Assembly: GCA_016630905.1 (NCBI GenBank)
Contig: WBMQ01000001.1
Coordinates: 2,666,001 to 2,730,000 of the forward strand
Origin: Capillidium heterosporum
Lineage: Eukaryota > Entomophthoromycota > Entomophthoromycetes > Entomophthorales > Capillidiaceae
DNA: 64,000 bases
Direction of reading: 5' to 3'
Shown here: piece by piece, positions 22,456 through 40,530 of the stretch
Numbering within the stretch: the stretch's first letter is position 1
Layout: every line of letters begins with the position of its first letter
Notes under the pieces: generated by a model
Databases searched by the model: none
What the model was told of the DNA's origin: nothing
The model's input: only the letters and a program-made list of their open reading frames with translations
Translations under genes and position numbers: made by a program

Positions 22456-22897
22456 TACTTTTTGTCTATAGCTGCAGTAAATTCTTGAGTTATGAAATCT
22501 CAACTATCTTTTACTTTATATATTTTTGATAAGTAAACTTGTGTATAGTGAGATAGCTTACTTCACTGTGAAATACTATTTATAAGCATCGCAACAGTGG
22601 CTAAAGTATTAACATATTGGCTTGGCAATATTAATTGTAATCCTTTTAAGCTAGTTGATATACAACTGGTATAGATTAGCAGGTATAAACACTATTTTCA
22701 ATTTAGAAGTGTTTTACTTGAAAAGTACCAGGTTAAAATATAAGTACAGTCGACAAAGATTTATTTACAATGCATTGAACATTACAATCCCAGTCAAGCC
22801 GCGAAAGTATTAGATGATAAAAAAGAGTTTGTAATGAAAAGCTAGAAGGCAGTAAATTTAGCAGGTGGATAAAGAAGCCGATTAGGAACTGGCAACC

Positions 22898-23945
22898 TCA
22901 GTTAAATTTGTTGCTAATAAGGAAGTTCTCAAAGGCCTCCAGGTAACCCGGTCTTGAACAAGTGTCGTTGTGTTCACCACCCGCTATTGAGACAAAGGTT
23001 TTGTTGCCAACTGACCTGGTTGCCTTTACGTTCGCATCCGATGGCTTAGAGTCCCCGTTGTCAGCGCTATCCAGAAACAGTTGTTCCATGTGGCTTTTGT
23101 CGATGAGGGCATCCGCTTCGCCGCTGAGAAATAGAGTGGAGATGTTGGCTATATCCTTCAGTTTGGACTGGGAGTCCCATACCTGGGTACAGACGTAGGG
23201 GGCAATGTAAGTTATCTGAGGGACCAAAGTTCCAACTAGTTTGGGTATGGATAAGAAGGTATTCTCGACAATTAGCGCGTTAATTTTTTCGCTGTTTCTC
23301 GAAGCTAGATCTATTGCGACGGCACCACCCATAGACTGTCCAAATACAATTATATTACCTAACTTGAGCTGGTCGTGATTTAAAACGTAGTCAAGGGCAG
23401 CTTGTGCATCTAACCTCAGTCCTATTTCCGATGGAGTACCTTGGCTGTAACCGTAACCTCTATAGCTTACCATTATCACGTTGAGTTTAAATCGGTGGTA
23501 GAAGACGGAAGCCAGCGGCAACCTATGGCCAAAGTTACCTGCGTTGCCGTGAAAGTATATTAGAGTGTTGATTTTTGATCCCGAAGCATTATTCTCATCT
23601 GTTGTGTTGATAGTTGAAGGTAGAGGAGTCTTGGTATAGAGTTCGATTTTAGTTGCGGTTGAAAGTAAGTTCATATCAATACCGGGTCGAGCTAATAAGT
23701 AGGCGAATATACATGTCTTGTCGCTAGTTTCCAAATGTACTAGACTACTGTTCTTGACTCCAAAGTCGGGCGGGGTATCTATCTGTAAAAAGCATTTAAA
23801 TAAAGCTATTCTAATAACTGTATACATTGGTTTTACTGTCGCTGGGTTGGTCTGGGATGTAGAGGAGGAAACCTTGGCCTTTGGTAAGTAGTCCGGTCGC
23901 TATCGTCACAGCCGTACTGAAGTTTAAGTTTAGGTTGGCTGCCAT
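22898..23945 (-). CDS. Alpha/beta hydrolase, ABHD13/BEM46 type
   Basis: Two exons (23826-23945 and 22898-23782) join in phase to 334 aa, close to ABHD13 (about 337 aa). The N-terminus has a modest hydrophobic stretch (FSTAVTIATGLL) that may anchor it, then GFLLYIPDQP, the family's entry motif. The core shows the oxyanion strand LIYFHGNAGN, the nucleophile elbow GQSMGGAVA (Ser) and SYRGYGYS; the acid Asp (GEADALID) and catalytic His (GGEHND) follow at the right spacing. BEM46/ABHD13 relatives are membrane-bound (ER or plasma membrane) serine hydrolases linked to cell polarity and lipid metabolism in fungi; the substrate is unknown. The catalytic triad looks intact. Confidence 0.9.
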
Positions 23946-24423
23946 ATTGAAGTTGATCAAAGTTACCTCAAACCTGAAGTCCATTCGGGCATTTTACACT
24001 GTAGTTTAGAAAAGTAATTTTGAAATGGTGGAGAATTAGCGGCTTTTGAATAGGAGATCTAATAAGCGAGGTGGAAAATAGACCACGTCATGAATAAAAG
24101 CTATATAAAACTGATATTATAGGAGTTAAGTATGTATGGCTTTAGTACATATGTGTTTACTTTAAATAAAATAATAGGTAGTATATTAAAACAGTCACAA
24201 GGGGCGACATGAATATAAAAAATAGCTACTTTCTAAAGCTGGAAATGTCAAGCAGTTAGAAGCAAAATAACTCTAGTAAAGAGTACAAACAGCTTAATAA
24301 CTTCTATATTCAGTATCAATATAGCTATAAAATACTAAGCAATACAGTTACAAATATAGTAATATTCTATATAATTTGTATAGGTACTCAAGAAGAATAC
24401 TCAGCTCAGATATAGAGTAGCAA

Positions 24424-24494
24424 GCAATGTTGGTTTAGTGGTATAATTGCCCCCTGCCACGGGGCAGACCGGGGTTCGATTCCCCGACATTGCA
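24424..24494 (+). tRNA. tRNA-Gly (GCC), copy 2
   Basis: Identical in sequence to copy 1, with its own downstream T-run. It is the left member of an inverted pair: its 5' flank from about 24379 reappears in reverse beside copy 3. Confidence 0.97.
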
Positions 24495-24928
24495 TATTTT
24501 TTATCTTTACTGTATCGTCTTAATACTATCGCTAGTACCTAATGGTGTTTGCTTTTTATTCAATTTCAAATTTTCATCAAGCATTTGCTACATCTACTTT
24601 TGCTAAAGTTTAAGCATAATTATATATTACATACCAACAATAGATATTTATATGTAAATTTTTAATAGCTTGAAATTCCTAATTTAAAAGATAGGTTGTT
24701 GATATATTAATATACCTAAATCTTTCATGAGCTAAACCTATCCTGGTTATAAAAATGCATATTAACTAGTATAGTAAATCTAGGCTACACCGAAAGGTTC
24801 ATTAGAAATTTAAAAAACTTCAAGTATAAAAATGCACTTGAGTATATCTATTTTTGAAGGCCGATTTAAGATACTTTAAGCTGATTCAAGGCTGGAATCG
24901 TGCAGAGAAGTAATAAGATTAAAAAGTA

Positions 24929-24999
24929 TGCAATGTCGGGGAATCGAACCCCGGTCTGCCCCGTGGCAGGGGGCAATTATACCACTAAACCAACATTGC
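24929..24999 (-). tRNA. tRNA-Gly (GCC), copy 3
   Basis: Identical to the other copies, on the opposite strand; the right member of the inverted pair with copy 2. Its transcript runs into a T-run (cttttta) just after the acceptor stem. Confidence 0.97.
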
Positions 25000-25280
25000 T
25001 TGCTACTCTATATCTGAGCTGAGTATTTTTCTTGAGTACCTATATATTTAATAAGAGTATTCGGATATAGCACTATTGCTTTTTATTCATCTTTTATATC
25101 TAGTTAATCATTTACAACTGGTTAGAATATATATATCAAATACAGGATATTTGTTTATGAAATGTAATATAAGTAAGATAGAAAATCTAATCATATACAT
25201 ATAGATTTATTGAAAAGTATTTAAAATTGGTTAGAAGATAAAGCCAAGAAATCTAAACGAACACATCATCATAAAAAGTA

Positions 25281-30759
<5,479 letters not shown>

Positions 30760-32677
30760 TTATTGGGAGGTTTGAATTTTGCAGCTTTGGGATTGAAGCT
30801 GGGGTTGGGTCATAAATTGGAACAGCTGCTGGCACTTGATTAGTATAGTTTAGAATAAGTTTTCGAAAGCGACTACATATTTTGTTAGCTTATTAAAGAC
30901 ATTTTAATTATTTTCTGTCGTCGAGCCCCAAGTAAGTTTCTTTACAATTGAACTTCAGATGTACTTTTACCTTTAACTGTTATTTAAATCGAAGATATCT
31001 TCCTTAGTATATATAAATTGCCATATAGAACTTATATCCTTTTACCTAGGACTTCGTTTCTAAAAGGCAGTAGCTTATAAAAAGTAAGATACTATACGCT
31101 TTTGTTTTTGATATGTCTATAATTGGGTGTCTGTCAAAAACTTCAAGAGCGGTTGTATATCGATGGGCAATCAATATTTACATCAACAAAGTATCAAACT
31201 ATATTCCTTCGAGTGGGTTGTAGTCATTTTACTGTTGCCTCTTGGATCGTATAAGCCTACTTGTATTCTACTTATTTATACCACTGTTTACAACGACTAT
31301 ATATAAAGCATTTGTATTCACTCTATAACTCATTATCGAAACCACTGGCTTTGAATAAATGAAGGATGATTCAGACTTTATGATATTATAGACAATATTT
31401 ACTTTGAGCCCATATAAATATTCTAAAACTCTATACCAAAGAGCAGGCAAAAGATTTTTTAGCACACACATATATATATATATAGGGCTGAAAAAGGCGA
31501 TTTAATTCATAAAAGTATCATAAGAACCCATAAAATATTCAACGTTAGTATATTAGTACAAAGTTTTAAGGGAGACATATACCTAATCGTAACAACTTTC
31601 AAATAACTCCTTGAGAACAACGTAATTCCATACCCTTTATAACAGCCTGCATAGATTAGTATACCATCCTATCTGTTTATCAAGGATATCACTAGCATAT
31701 AGATTTTGAAACTAAGCTTGAGAATGAGTACCCAAAGTTTAAGGGCGATATAGTTGGATATTCCTGAAAAACCTATCCATAAAAATTATCCTTTATTCAA
31801 AAGTAGGCGTGCATCAGTTAAGGCTAGTAGGTAAAAGGGTTGCAAGTAGGTACCTAAATAAGTCTCATTTATAGTTAGAAATCTCCATCCATATATGACA
31901 CATCTCCTAAAGAATACAGTCCTTCTATTTGTTGATCTAAAAGCTATTTGGACTTATGCTCCGATATTACTAAATATACCGACGGTATACCTGATATGAA
32001 GGTTAGCATTGATCTAGTCTCCACCTTCGAAGGAGCAAGTATACGGAGTTGCTATCAACCGCCGTAAAGTTGCTATCCAAGTTAATAAATAGGATATATA
32101 GTATTTTATAAAGTTCAAACTATACGAACATATTTACCACCTGTGATGGATTTGTAATCTAATATTCGGAAATGTATCAAAGCTGCAATTTAAATGGAGA
32201 AAAAATATCAGCAATTTGAATAAAGCGATGGAGTTGTTTTAGTGTCGGCCTTCTTTATCTTAAGTGGAATAAGTTATGGATAAAGGGGTGCTGTGCATAC
32301 TTCAATCTATTGAGGGATGGATGCTGCTATAGCTTCCCGAGTGTGAAATTCCGACACCACTGTAGATTTCGCTGGATGGCTTTGCCATCAGCCAGGCTGC
32401 TTAATATTTTACTCGATGTACTTTTGAGCCATAAGCGGCAATTTAAAGTTGCTGATTAGTTTTCAGACAACCTTACGCCAACTCTAAGAGGGCCCTATCT
32501 GTTCTAGAAGAGAATAGGGATTTATAGCAACTTTGTGATCAACCTATATTTAGGACCGAAGTTATAAATTATTCCAAATCATCAAATTATTGTCCTGAAA
32601 CTCAGTACTAAAGTACTAGGCAAAAGGATTGACAAGCTTTTTGTCAGCTTTTCAAATTTCTATTTCTAACTTAATAA
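30760..32677. other. AT-rich intergenic interval
   Basis: Spacer between PI4K2 copy B and the Zn2Cys6 gene. Contains a short (ta)n microsatellite around 31470-31485. No coding exon or RNA gene recognised. Confidence 0.45.
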
Positions 32678-34513
32678 ATGAGTCCTATAGTTGATTTCGT
32701 TTCAAGCTCGACTGTGACTACGACTACCACGTTATCAAGGCAACCCAACAGGTGCGATACATGTAACCAGCGCAATTTGAAGTGCGATCGATTCCTAAAC
32801 TGCTCCAACTGCGTGCGTTCCAAAGTCGAATGTACCTACCTAAGAGTAGTCAAGAACAAGAAGCGGCTGTACTTCATTGACAAGAACATAACAACCTTCA
32901 AGATCAGCGACAGCACAAATGATAGCAATTCCAACAGTAGTACGACAAGTAGTAAAAGCACAAGTCCGATAAACACTGAGGACAGCTATGTAAAAAAGGA
33001 GAGCATCGCTATCCAACCGAATACCAACGTCAACAACAATTTAGTGCTGTACATAATTCAGACCACCAACAACAAAACCTTTTTAAATAACCTTAGGTTC
33101 ATCTTGCAGTATCCAAACCCATTCATTGAAAACGACGGCACTACACTGTTTCTTAAGTTAGCCACCAAGTATTACTTTGGCAACGTAAGTTTGGTTATCA
33201 ACGACAACGTCACTTGCAACTTCAACAAATCTGAGCTGAACAGTGTAGTTGAGCAAGCCAATATAAAATATTTTAGCAACAACAACTTGCTGTGTGGTAT
33301 AGGCAACAAAAATACGATGGAGCTCAACAACAAGAGTGAGCTGTTGAACCTATCTATCCTAGCGGCTGGCCTGTTCTGGCTACCTAGACCAAAGCACGGG
33401 TTAGTCGACAAACTTTTGAACTACTTGGAGTTCAAACTGTCCCAACTCACGTTAAAGTTGAGTGCACTGAAGTTTAACCTAGATACCCTGCAGGCCATAG
33501 TCGTTATCGTCTTTGGATTGGTACCCTTCCCTTGGGTACGTAAGTATTCAGTTACCTTATTGAATTATGGGTTTCTTACTTCACGGGCACTAGGCCTCTT
33601 CAACCTGAACTCCAACCGTAAGTTTAAAGACACGACCAAGTTCCTGGAAGCCAAATTGGCCAATGACTCTTTGCTCTTTCTGATCCAGTTCCACAATTTA
33701 ATGTCAACGCCCATTGTAATCAACCCCATTACCAACTTCAACACCCAACCCCAACTCTCCATCTTCAACCCCGATACCCTGCAATCGATCGACAAGTACG
33801 ACCTTTTAAACATTTCCGGGCTGATATTCTCCGACTTCTTGAACGGGCTCAACACATTGTTGTTCTTGACCTGCCAGCTCAAGGAACGGTACTTTATGAC
33901 CATCAGCTTAGACGAGAAGTTGAAGTTGGACCTGCAGGGTAAGTTGCTGATCGATAGACTAGACACATTCCTCAACAAGTTCAACCTTTTGATCGAGTCT
34001 ATAACCATCAACCTGAACTTGACCCTGGTCAACAGCAAGGAGGTCGAACCCATAAACGCCATAAAGTACTACATCAACATGGTAGTTCATTATCTGCAAT
34101 TTACCATCCTAGGGTTTACTTATTACTCGACCAACTTGACCAACTCCAACTCCATCGTCTTGGCCAAGAACAAGAACAACAACAAGCTCTACCAATTTAC
34201 TTTGACCACCCAGACCAAATTGATGCTACAATTAGTTATAAAAGTACTTTCCAACGCTGTGTTCATAAAATCGGATTATTTATCCAACCAGTCAGTATTA
34301 GTCATCGTGCAAGTCGTCATCTTCATCTACCGCAACTTCTGGAACTTCAACAAAGATGGATGTGACAAGGAGTTTGTCGACACCGTCAAGTTAGCTGTCA
34401 GCAACGGCAAGGACTACCTTATCACGCTCAAAGATTCCAAGCACCACCTCAACTTCATCGCTAATTATAATTCTAATCTGCTGAGTATGTTGCTGGAATT
34501 GACTAAGGAGTAG
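32678..34513 (+). CDS. Zn(II)2Cys6 fungal transcription factor
   Basis: Single exon, 611 aa. The binuclear zinc cluster is at residues 26-53: CDTCNQRNLKCDRFLNCSNC then VECTYL, with the six cysteines in the Cx2Cx6Cx5-8Cx2Cx6C order. A basic linker (VVKNKKRLYF) follows, then a Ser/Thr/Asn-rich spacer (residues about 85-125), then a long Leu/Asn-rich region resembling the fungal-specific middle homology domain (SILAAGLFWLPRPKHGLVDKLLNYLEF). Such proteins are nuclear, bind CGG-type half sites and often regulate metabolism or drug response; the target here cannot be inferred. The coding strand is unusually rich in aac/aag triplets (Asn, Lys), differing from the gene's AT-rich flanks. No introns were needed. 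Confidence 0.9.
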   Translation: MSPIVDFVSSSTVTTTTTLSRQPNRCDTCNQRNLKCDRFLNCSNCVRSKVECTYLRVVKNKKRLYFIDKNITTFKISDSTNDSNSNSSTTSSKSTSPINTEDSYVKKESIAIQPNTNVNNNLVLYIIQTTNNKTFLNNLRFILQYPNPFIENDGTTLFLKLATKYYFGNVSLVINDNVTCNFNKSELNSVVEQANIKYFSNNNLLCGIGNKNTMELNNKSELLNLSILAAGLFWLPRPKHGLVDKLLNYLEFKLSQLTLKLSALKFNLDTLQAIVVIVFGLVPFPWVRKYSVTLLNYGFLTSRALGLFNLNSNRKFKDTTKFLEAKLANDSLLFLIQFHNLMSTPIVINPITNFNTQPQLSIFNPDTLQSIDKYDLLNISGLIFSDFLNGLNTLLFLTCQLKERYFMTISLDEKLKLDLQGKLLIDRLDTFLNKFNLLIESITINLNLTLVNSKEVEPINAIKYYINMVVHYLQFTILGFTYYSTNLTNSNSIVLAKNKNNNKLYQFTLTTQTKLMLQLVIKVLSNAVFIKSDYLSNQSVLVIVQVVIFIYRNFWNFNKDGCDKEFVDTVKLAVSNGKDYLITLKDSKHHLNFIANYNSNLLSMLLELTKE

Positions 34514-35852
34514 TGGATTTAAGTTTCCATTTCAATCAGTTGTGAAGCAGTGGTCCTAATGTTCTGTTATACTTTAAGTTATCTTTTCAAGTTGGTTTTG
34601 AATATTTTTATAGTTTTTGATGTGAGCCTATCGGCTATTGGACCCTTAGTTTTATACGTTATCTAAATAAACATATATAGTAAAGCTTATTATAATGTAT
34701 TTATGATTGGATTATATCCTTATATATGTTCACGTTTTTGCAAGTTAGCAATCTAGCAATACAGCTCTTGTACGAGCTTTCTGTCTAAAAGCATAATCTA
34801 AGTATAAAAATTTGGACAGGTAATTCCATATAGGACAAAATTAAATATGAAAAGTTAGTGGATTAACTCCATTTTTAGTAATGTTGCAATACGAGATGGC
34901 TGATCGCCAAGAAATTTGACAACTGGTGTAAGTTCTATACTGTCATTTCGAGAGTATATATCTTTGAATGGTTTAAAGTTATAACATAGTGATTTTAAGA
35001 GAAAACTGGAAAGCTGCTTAAAGTAGCGTCAATGTTTTCTAGCAAAAACCTCAATTGAAAGTTTTGATGAATTCCATGTTAAAAGACCTACTTTTCAATG
35101 CTGAAAGCTATCAGTACGGAAGGTACATAGTAAAACTAATTAAAAGACTACCTTAAACCATACTAAGATTGGCATAGTAGGTAGGTAGTAACTATAAACA
35201 TTTAGCAGATGTGAGATAGGAGATTCGAATAGCAGTTTTTAAATTGATACTCAATTCAACTTACAGTTTAAGTTTAGCATAGTATTCACACTCTTCCCAT
35301 GTGCTGCTAGCTTGTAATCTTTACAAACGGAATTACCGCCTTTTATATAGTTTATCTTTACCATCCGCCCAAAAACTTACTATCTCCTGTCCCTCAAAAT
35401 GAAGCTGATGTTTCTATAGTTCAGTTACCTTATTTATAACATTAAATATTTCTACTTCTGTGTCAAAAAATTTGAGATTGGAGTATATGTAAGCATCGAC
35501 AGTTGTATTAACATTTTAAAGTATTGGAATATAAAGTTTACTACATATATTGCACAAAATCTAGACTTTTATTCCGATTAGCTTATACTAAACCTATACA
35601 ATGAGTAACTAATATTTCATATAAGCCTGTATAAAATATCCAGTAAATAAACCTACATATGTTAAAGACATGGTTTAATAACCACCTTTAAGCTAGTTAT
35701 ATCCTAATGAGTGTTGATTGCAGGTTAAAGTAAACAATGTCTATTATTGTGCATTTATATTAAAGTGGAAGACTGCATATCATGAAATTTAGAATGGTTG
35801 ATTTATACAAAATAGTATATGTTGAGATAGGTATTTTAGGAAAACGAAAAAG
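34514..35852. other. AT-rich spacer upstream of tRNA copy 4
   Basis: No exon, RNA gene or clear repeat. A frame at 35760-36032 (minus) overlaps the tRNA and is an artefact of reading through it. Confidence 0.45.
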
Positions 35853-35923
35853 GCAATGTTGGTTTAGTGGTATAATTGCCCCCTGCCACGGGGCAGACCG
35901 GGGTTCGATTCCCCGACATTGCA
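35853..35923 (+). tRNA. tRNA-Gly (GCC), copy 4
   Basis: Same 71-nt sequence as copy 1. The flanks do not resemble those of copies 1-3. The downstream T-run (gttttctttt) begins about eight bases after the acceptor stem. Confidence 0.97.
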
Positions 35924-36860
35924 TTGGATAGTTTTCTTTTTTCCCAGTCGTAAGATGTAGTATAGTGCAGCGTTGAATAAGAACTAGCTGGGCATTATAG
36001 GAAGATTCAGTATTTTTATATATTTGTTCCAAATTTTTATTTTAATATGGTTCAGCCTGAATATTTTTATGACTTTAATGTTCTTATATACTTTTATTTT
36101 ATTAAATAATTATAGTACATGACAATGCCGTAAGCTTACCATCTGGTTTATTGTTTAAGATGATTGTAATATAATTATATAGGCTTGCATTGTATAAGAA
36201 TTAAATAATATATTATAGTAACTACTGTTCACTCCTAATAAATATATATTATAATTCTTTAGTATAGACATATTAATATATATAAACTTTTACTTATATT
36301 TGAGCTATATGCCTTGGCTATTTTGATTTTTATTAGAGCTTAGATTAGAATCCCTAGTCAACTTGTTCAAAGCTAATTTCTGGATTGGATAAATCCTTAT
36401 GTTGTTGGATGGGCTATCCAACCAAAGTGTCATTATTTCATACTAATTTAAATAAAAGTCAGCTGATTGCCAGATAAATAGTAATCAAAACTTGGCTGAT
36501 ATCCGATAAAAAACGAAAATCATTCATTAGTAGAAGGTGCAGAAGCTTTTCAACATTGTTTTTTACTTCATACTTATACCAAGATACATCATCATATACC
36601 ACATTTACTCTATTTGAGTTTTTGTTTTGGAATATGTTATATTAAAGTAAACTAGCAATTTATATACGATTGCTGTTATTTAAGCTATGAAAGTAAAGCC
36701 TGCCTATACTTTTATAGGTTTATAAAGGTTGTATAATCTTTACATCTAAAACATATTCGAAAATCCAATTTGTAAATTTTCGTTTCGGCTCAAAATTTCA
36801 TATCCTTTTAGAAATGTAAATAGAAAAGACGTCCATCGGTACTGTTGTAACCGGATATCG

Positions 36861-36931
36861 GCAATGTTGGTTTAGTGGTATAATTGCCCCCTGCCACGGG
36901 GCAGACCGGGGTTCGATTCCCCGACATTGCA
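36861..36931 (+). tRNA. tRNA-Gly (GCC), copy 5
   Basis: Same 71-nt sequence, 937 bases downstream of copy 4 and on the same strand, preceded by gatatcg (compare gatatca before copy 6) and followed by tgtatttttg. Confidence 0.97.
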
Positions 36932-37282
36932 TGTATTTTTGTCTATTTTTCCTTGTCTGCACAACGACAGACCACCGAAGCTATTTGCCTCAGTAACTTG
37001 AAAATTTTCCTTTTATCTTATCCAAATTGATTTTTCAATTCCTATACTCATTCAATCAACATCTATGTTGGAGCTGAACTATTAGTGGTAATAGGACATA
37101 TAGTATCCAATAGATTTTGTTTGTTGAGTTTATAGATTATTATTTGCCATAGATTTCCAGTATTCTAGTATTTAACCAATAGGGTACCAACATGTACAAT
37201 CAGTTATGATATAAGTTTAAAGCTAGTCGTAGTTTGCAGTTTGAAATCGAAACGAAACTTGAACTTGAACTTCGACTCAAAG

Positions 37283-38984
37283 ATGAAAACCAAACAGAAG
37301 CCAAAGGATACCAACAAAGCAAAGGTGGAGGTTTTACCATCCTTGACCAGCCCCAAAAGTTTAATAGAATCCATCGCTCCGTCACCATTCTTTACAACTC
37401 TAATAATTTTATTTTCGATCCTGCTGCGTCTCCTCGTAAGTTTAGGTTCCTACTCCGGTCAAGGTACTCCACCTCAGTTTGGAGATTTTGAAGCCCAACG
37501 TAACTGGTTATCAACTACCTTCCACCTACCAGTTTCACAGTGGTACTACTACAAGTTAAACTACTGGGGTATCGATTACCCACCTTTAACCTGTTACCAC
37601 TCTTACTTGCAAGGTTGGGTATTCGATAAATTGGATGCAAGTTTGGTAGCATTAGAGACTTCCAAAGGTTTGGAGAGTGTCAAGTTGAAATTATTTATGA
37701 GGCTGTCGGCTTTAGTTGTAGATATAGGTTGCTTCTTTACTAGTTGGCTATACTTATTTAAGGGTAAACGTTTTGAATTGAAGGTAGGATTTGTTTAGTA
37801 TTTAACCATATTTAATTTACTTTTAGAGTTTATTGTATCTAATATTGTTGAACCCGGCATTTATATTGATTGATCATGGCCATTTCCAGTAAGCTTTTAA
37901 AGACGTATACGCTTCCATACTAATCATACAATGTCTATTTTTAAACTTTTATAGGTACAACTGTATTATGTTGGGCTTAAGTCTTCTATCCTTCACTCAA
38001 CTCCAATCCGACCACTTACTCCTAGGTTCTATTGCGTTCTGCTTAGCATTAAGCTACAAGCAAATGGCCTTGTACTACTCCTTACCGATCTTCATTTACA
38101 TTTTAGCAATAGTCTTAAAGCGTCGTAGTTTACTACTGTTGATCAAAGTTGGTAGTGTAGTTATCTTAACTTTTGCTATAATGCTACTTCCCTTTTTAAT
38201 ATTGGAGGATTGGAAGCAGCAGCTAGGTCAAATCCTGTTTCGATTATTCCCATTGAGTAGAGGATTATTCGAAGATAAGGTTGGCAATTTTTGGTGCAGC
38301 TTGAACGTCATAGTTAAGTTAAAGAACCTTTACGATGCAAGCACGTTAGCTAAGTTGAGGTAACCTTCTTATTATTAATATATATTAACCTTTGATACTT
38401 TTAAACTTCATAGTGCAATTATTACTCTTTTAATCCAACTACCCGCCTTGATCAAATTGTTATTTCAACCTACCCAAACTAACTTCCAACTTAGCTTAGC
38501 GATAAGCTCATTGACTTTCTTTTTATTTTCCTTCCAAGTCCATGAAAAAACCATCCTGCTACCTCTTTTGCCGATCATACTCCTACCTTCAACTAACCCA
38601 ACCCATTCCATCCGATTGATAAGATGGTTTACCAACATCTCAACCTTTTCGATGTTCCCTTTACTATTGAAAGATGGATTGACGACGCAGTACATAAGTT
38701 CCCTATTGATTTGGAATTCAATTACCTCAACCTGTGTATCGGTATCGTACTGGTCTATCACTGATTGGTTGGAGTTTTTGAGTTATTTGGGTGTCATTGG
38801 CCTGCATATTTTACAGCTGATTGTACCTAATCCGATACCGAAATTACCTTACATCTACCCAACTTTAAATGCAGTGATGTCGGCTGCCTTCTTCCTATGT
38901 ACCCTTAGCTACCTTTATTATAGCCTATTCTTAGGTAACACAGAAGATAATGCTAAAGAGACTTTGAGTAAAAAGATGGACTGA
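37283..38984 (+). CDS. ALG6: ALG6-type dolichyl-P-Glc:Man9GlcNAc2 alpha-1,3-glucosyltransferase
   Basis: ER membrane enzyme that adds the first glucose to the lipid-linked oligosaccharide for N-glycosylation (family GT57). Four exons, 37283-37783, 37827-37888, 37955-38359, 38414-38984, join to 512 aa, a normal size. Signatures: YSGQGTPPQFGDFEAQRNWL (the catalytic-side lumenal loop with the acidic D-x-E), YWGIDYPPLTCYHSYLQG, LNPAFILIDHGHFQYNCIMLGLS, SYKQMALYYSLPIF and RLFPLSRGLFEDKVGNFWC, all in the family order, with the hydrophobic spans of a many-pass membrane protein. ALG8 is the near relative; the NYWGIDYPPLT plus DFEAQR pattern favours ALG6. The start is the ATG at 37283; upstream in-frame codons have no ATG. 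Confidence 0.9.
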
Positions 38985-39413
38985 TGAATTTGAAGGATAG
39001 ACTCTAGAGTAGTTCAAAATAAAGTTTTAGTTTTAATTTTAAGGTATTGTTATTATTGTCTTTGATTTTCCAATATAGAAAGAATTGGCTCATTTATTTT
39101 AAATTTATACTATGAAGTGTTAGTAGTAAATGCTTTTTGCTAAGAGTGGGTATTTCATTATTCTAAACTAATATAAGGTTTACAAATCATCATATTTCAA
39201 AAAATATATTAAAATTTATACTTACAAAAATATTAGTATATATTGTGCAATCAATTACTTAGCATGTATTTCATATATATATAGCCTAAAAATAATATTA
39301 GCTATCAAAGCCTCCATTTATGGAATTATATACCAAAATCGCCGTTGAATTTTACTATCAATTGATATAATTTTTTAAGGATATTTCACAAGTCTTGTAA
39401 ATATTGGATATCA

Positions 39414-39484
39414 GCAATGTTGGTTTAGTGGTATAATTGCCCCCTGCCACGGGGCAGACCGGGGTTCGATTCCCCGACATTGCA
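39414..39484 (+). tRNA. tRNA-Gly (GCC), copy 6
   Basis: Same 71-nt sequence, preceded by ggatatca and followed immediately by ttttta. It lies in an AT-rich spacer downstream of ALG6. Confidence 0.97.
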
Positions 39485-40530
39485 TTTTTACTCCTCAGCT
39501 CTGGCTTTTTGCTTGGCCTTTCGATATATACTGGATAATATCCTTTTTTAGTTTGGGTAGACTTTCATCCTATATCTCAATATATAGGACACAAGTTACT
39601 TGAATTTATATTTTATCTTCATTGAAGGATGTATATTTGCCACTTTTACCCGTATTAAATATGATTTATATAAAAGATAGTATTAGTATTTGTATGGTGG
39701 TATTATGATATAGACTATCTATAAGTTAAGGTGAACTTAACTTTCAAAGTAAATTATATTTTCACACTTATAACTAAATTTTTCAAGAAACCAAAACTTT
39801 TGTAACATATTTTAGCATAATATTTATATTGAGATACAATAAATCCTTTATGACTGATGAAATTCTACCTATTCTGAATAAACCTGCATATTCAATAAAT
39901 CACCATTTAACTTTTGGTTAAAGTCAATATAGCTATATATAATTGTGGTATATAATAATTAAAGTTTGAAAACTACAGAACAAGTTTATAATTAAAAGGT
40001 GCACATTTAGGTATCTTTTTAAGCATCGATATTGATTTCATGTTTGAATTTTTAGGTATACATATCCAAAGAAGTGATATTTTAAAAGATTTACAGTGTA
40101 TACAGCATAATGAAAATAGAAAATATGTTGTAGTACAATTAATTTGGCATCTAAATATCCACGTTTTCTGGGATATCACTATGGGCTGTATCTCCTATCC
40201 CACATTTCTAAATTTCAAATTGACTGACAAATCAGTTTACCATTGGTCCAATTTGTTTATTTATTCCAACCAATCGAAAACGAACTCATCACTTGCAATC
40301 AACTTTTAACACTAAACAGCATTTAAGTATTATCAACTAACCACTTTAGTTTCAACTCAAAGCCAATCTCTTTACTGACAAAGTAGGTCGAACCCCATTA
40401 GAATTGATTAATATCTTAATTCCATACCATTTTTAGCTTGTTTGTTTAAACAATTTCAGAATTATAAACTAAATTGTCTATTCCATAGTTTCCGCTCCGA
40501 CAATTCCTTTTACATACAGTTTAATATAAA
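39485..40530. other. AT-rich spacer upstream of SEC61B
   Basis: Frames on both strands around 39973-40309 (up to 89 codons) have no recognisable character and overlap one another; not called as genes. Confidence 0.4.

Larger units (their letters stand above)
24379..25044. repeat. Inverted repeat containing two tRNA-Gly genes
   Basis: Left arm about 24379-24510, right arm about 24910-25044, with roughly 400 bases of unrelated AT-rich spacer. Beyond the 71-nt tRNA, the 45 bases of 5' flank (taggtactcaagaa...tagagtagcaa) match with a single change, and the 3' flank stays similar for a further 10-15 bases. The arms are therefore a duplicated segment larger than the tRNA itself, in opposite orientation. 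No transposase frame or target-site duplication is visible. Confidence 0.85.

Noticed and set aside
24379-25044. Inverted tRNA pair as the terminal repeats of a DNA transposon
   Set aside because: No transposase frame or target-site duplication lies around it and the spacer is featureless.
40040-40309. 89-codon plus-strand frame upstream of SEC61B
   Set aside because: No family resemblance, overlaps an equally long antisense frame, and has an AT-driven composition.
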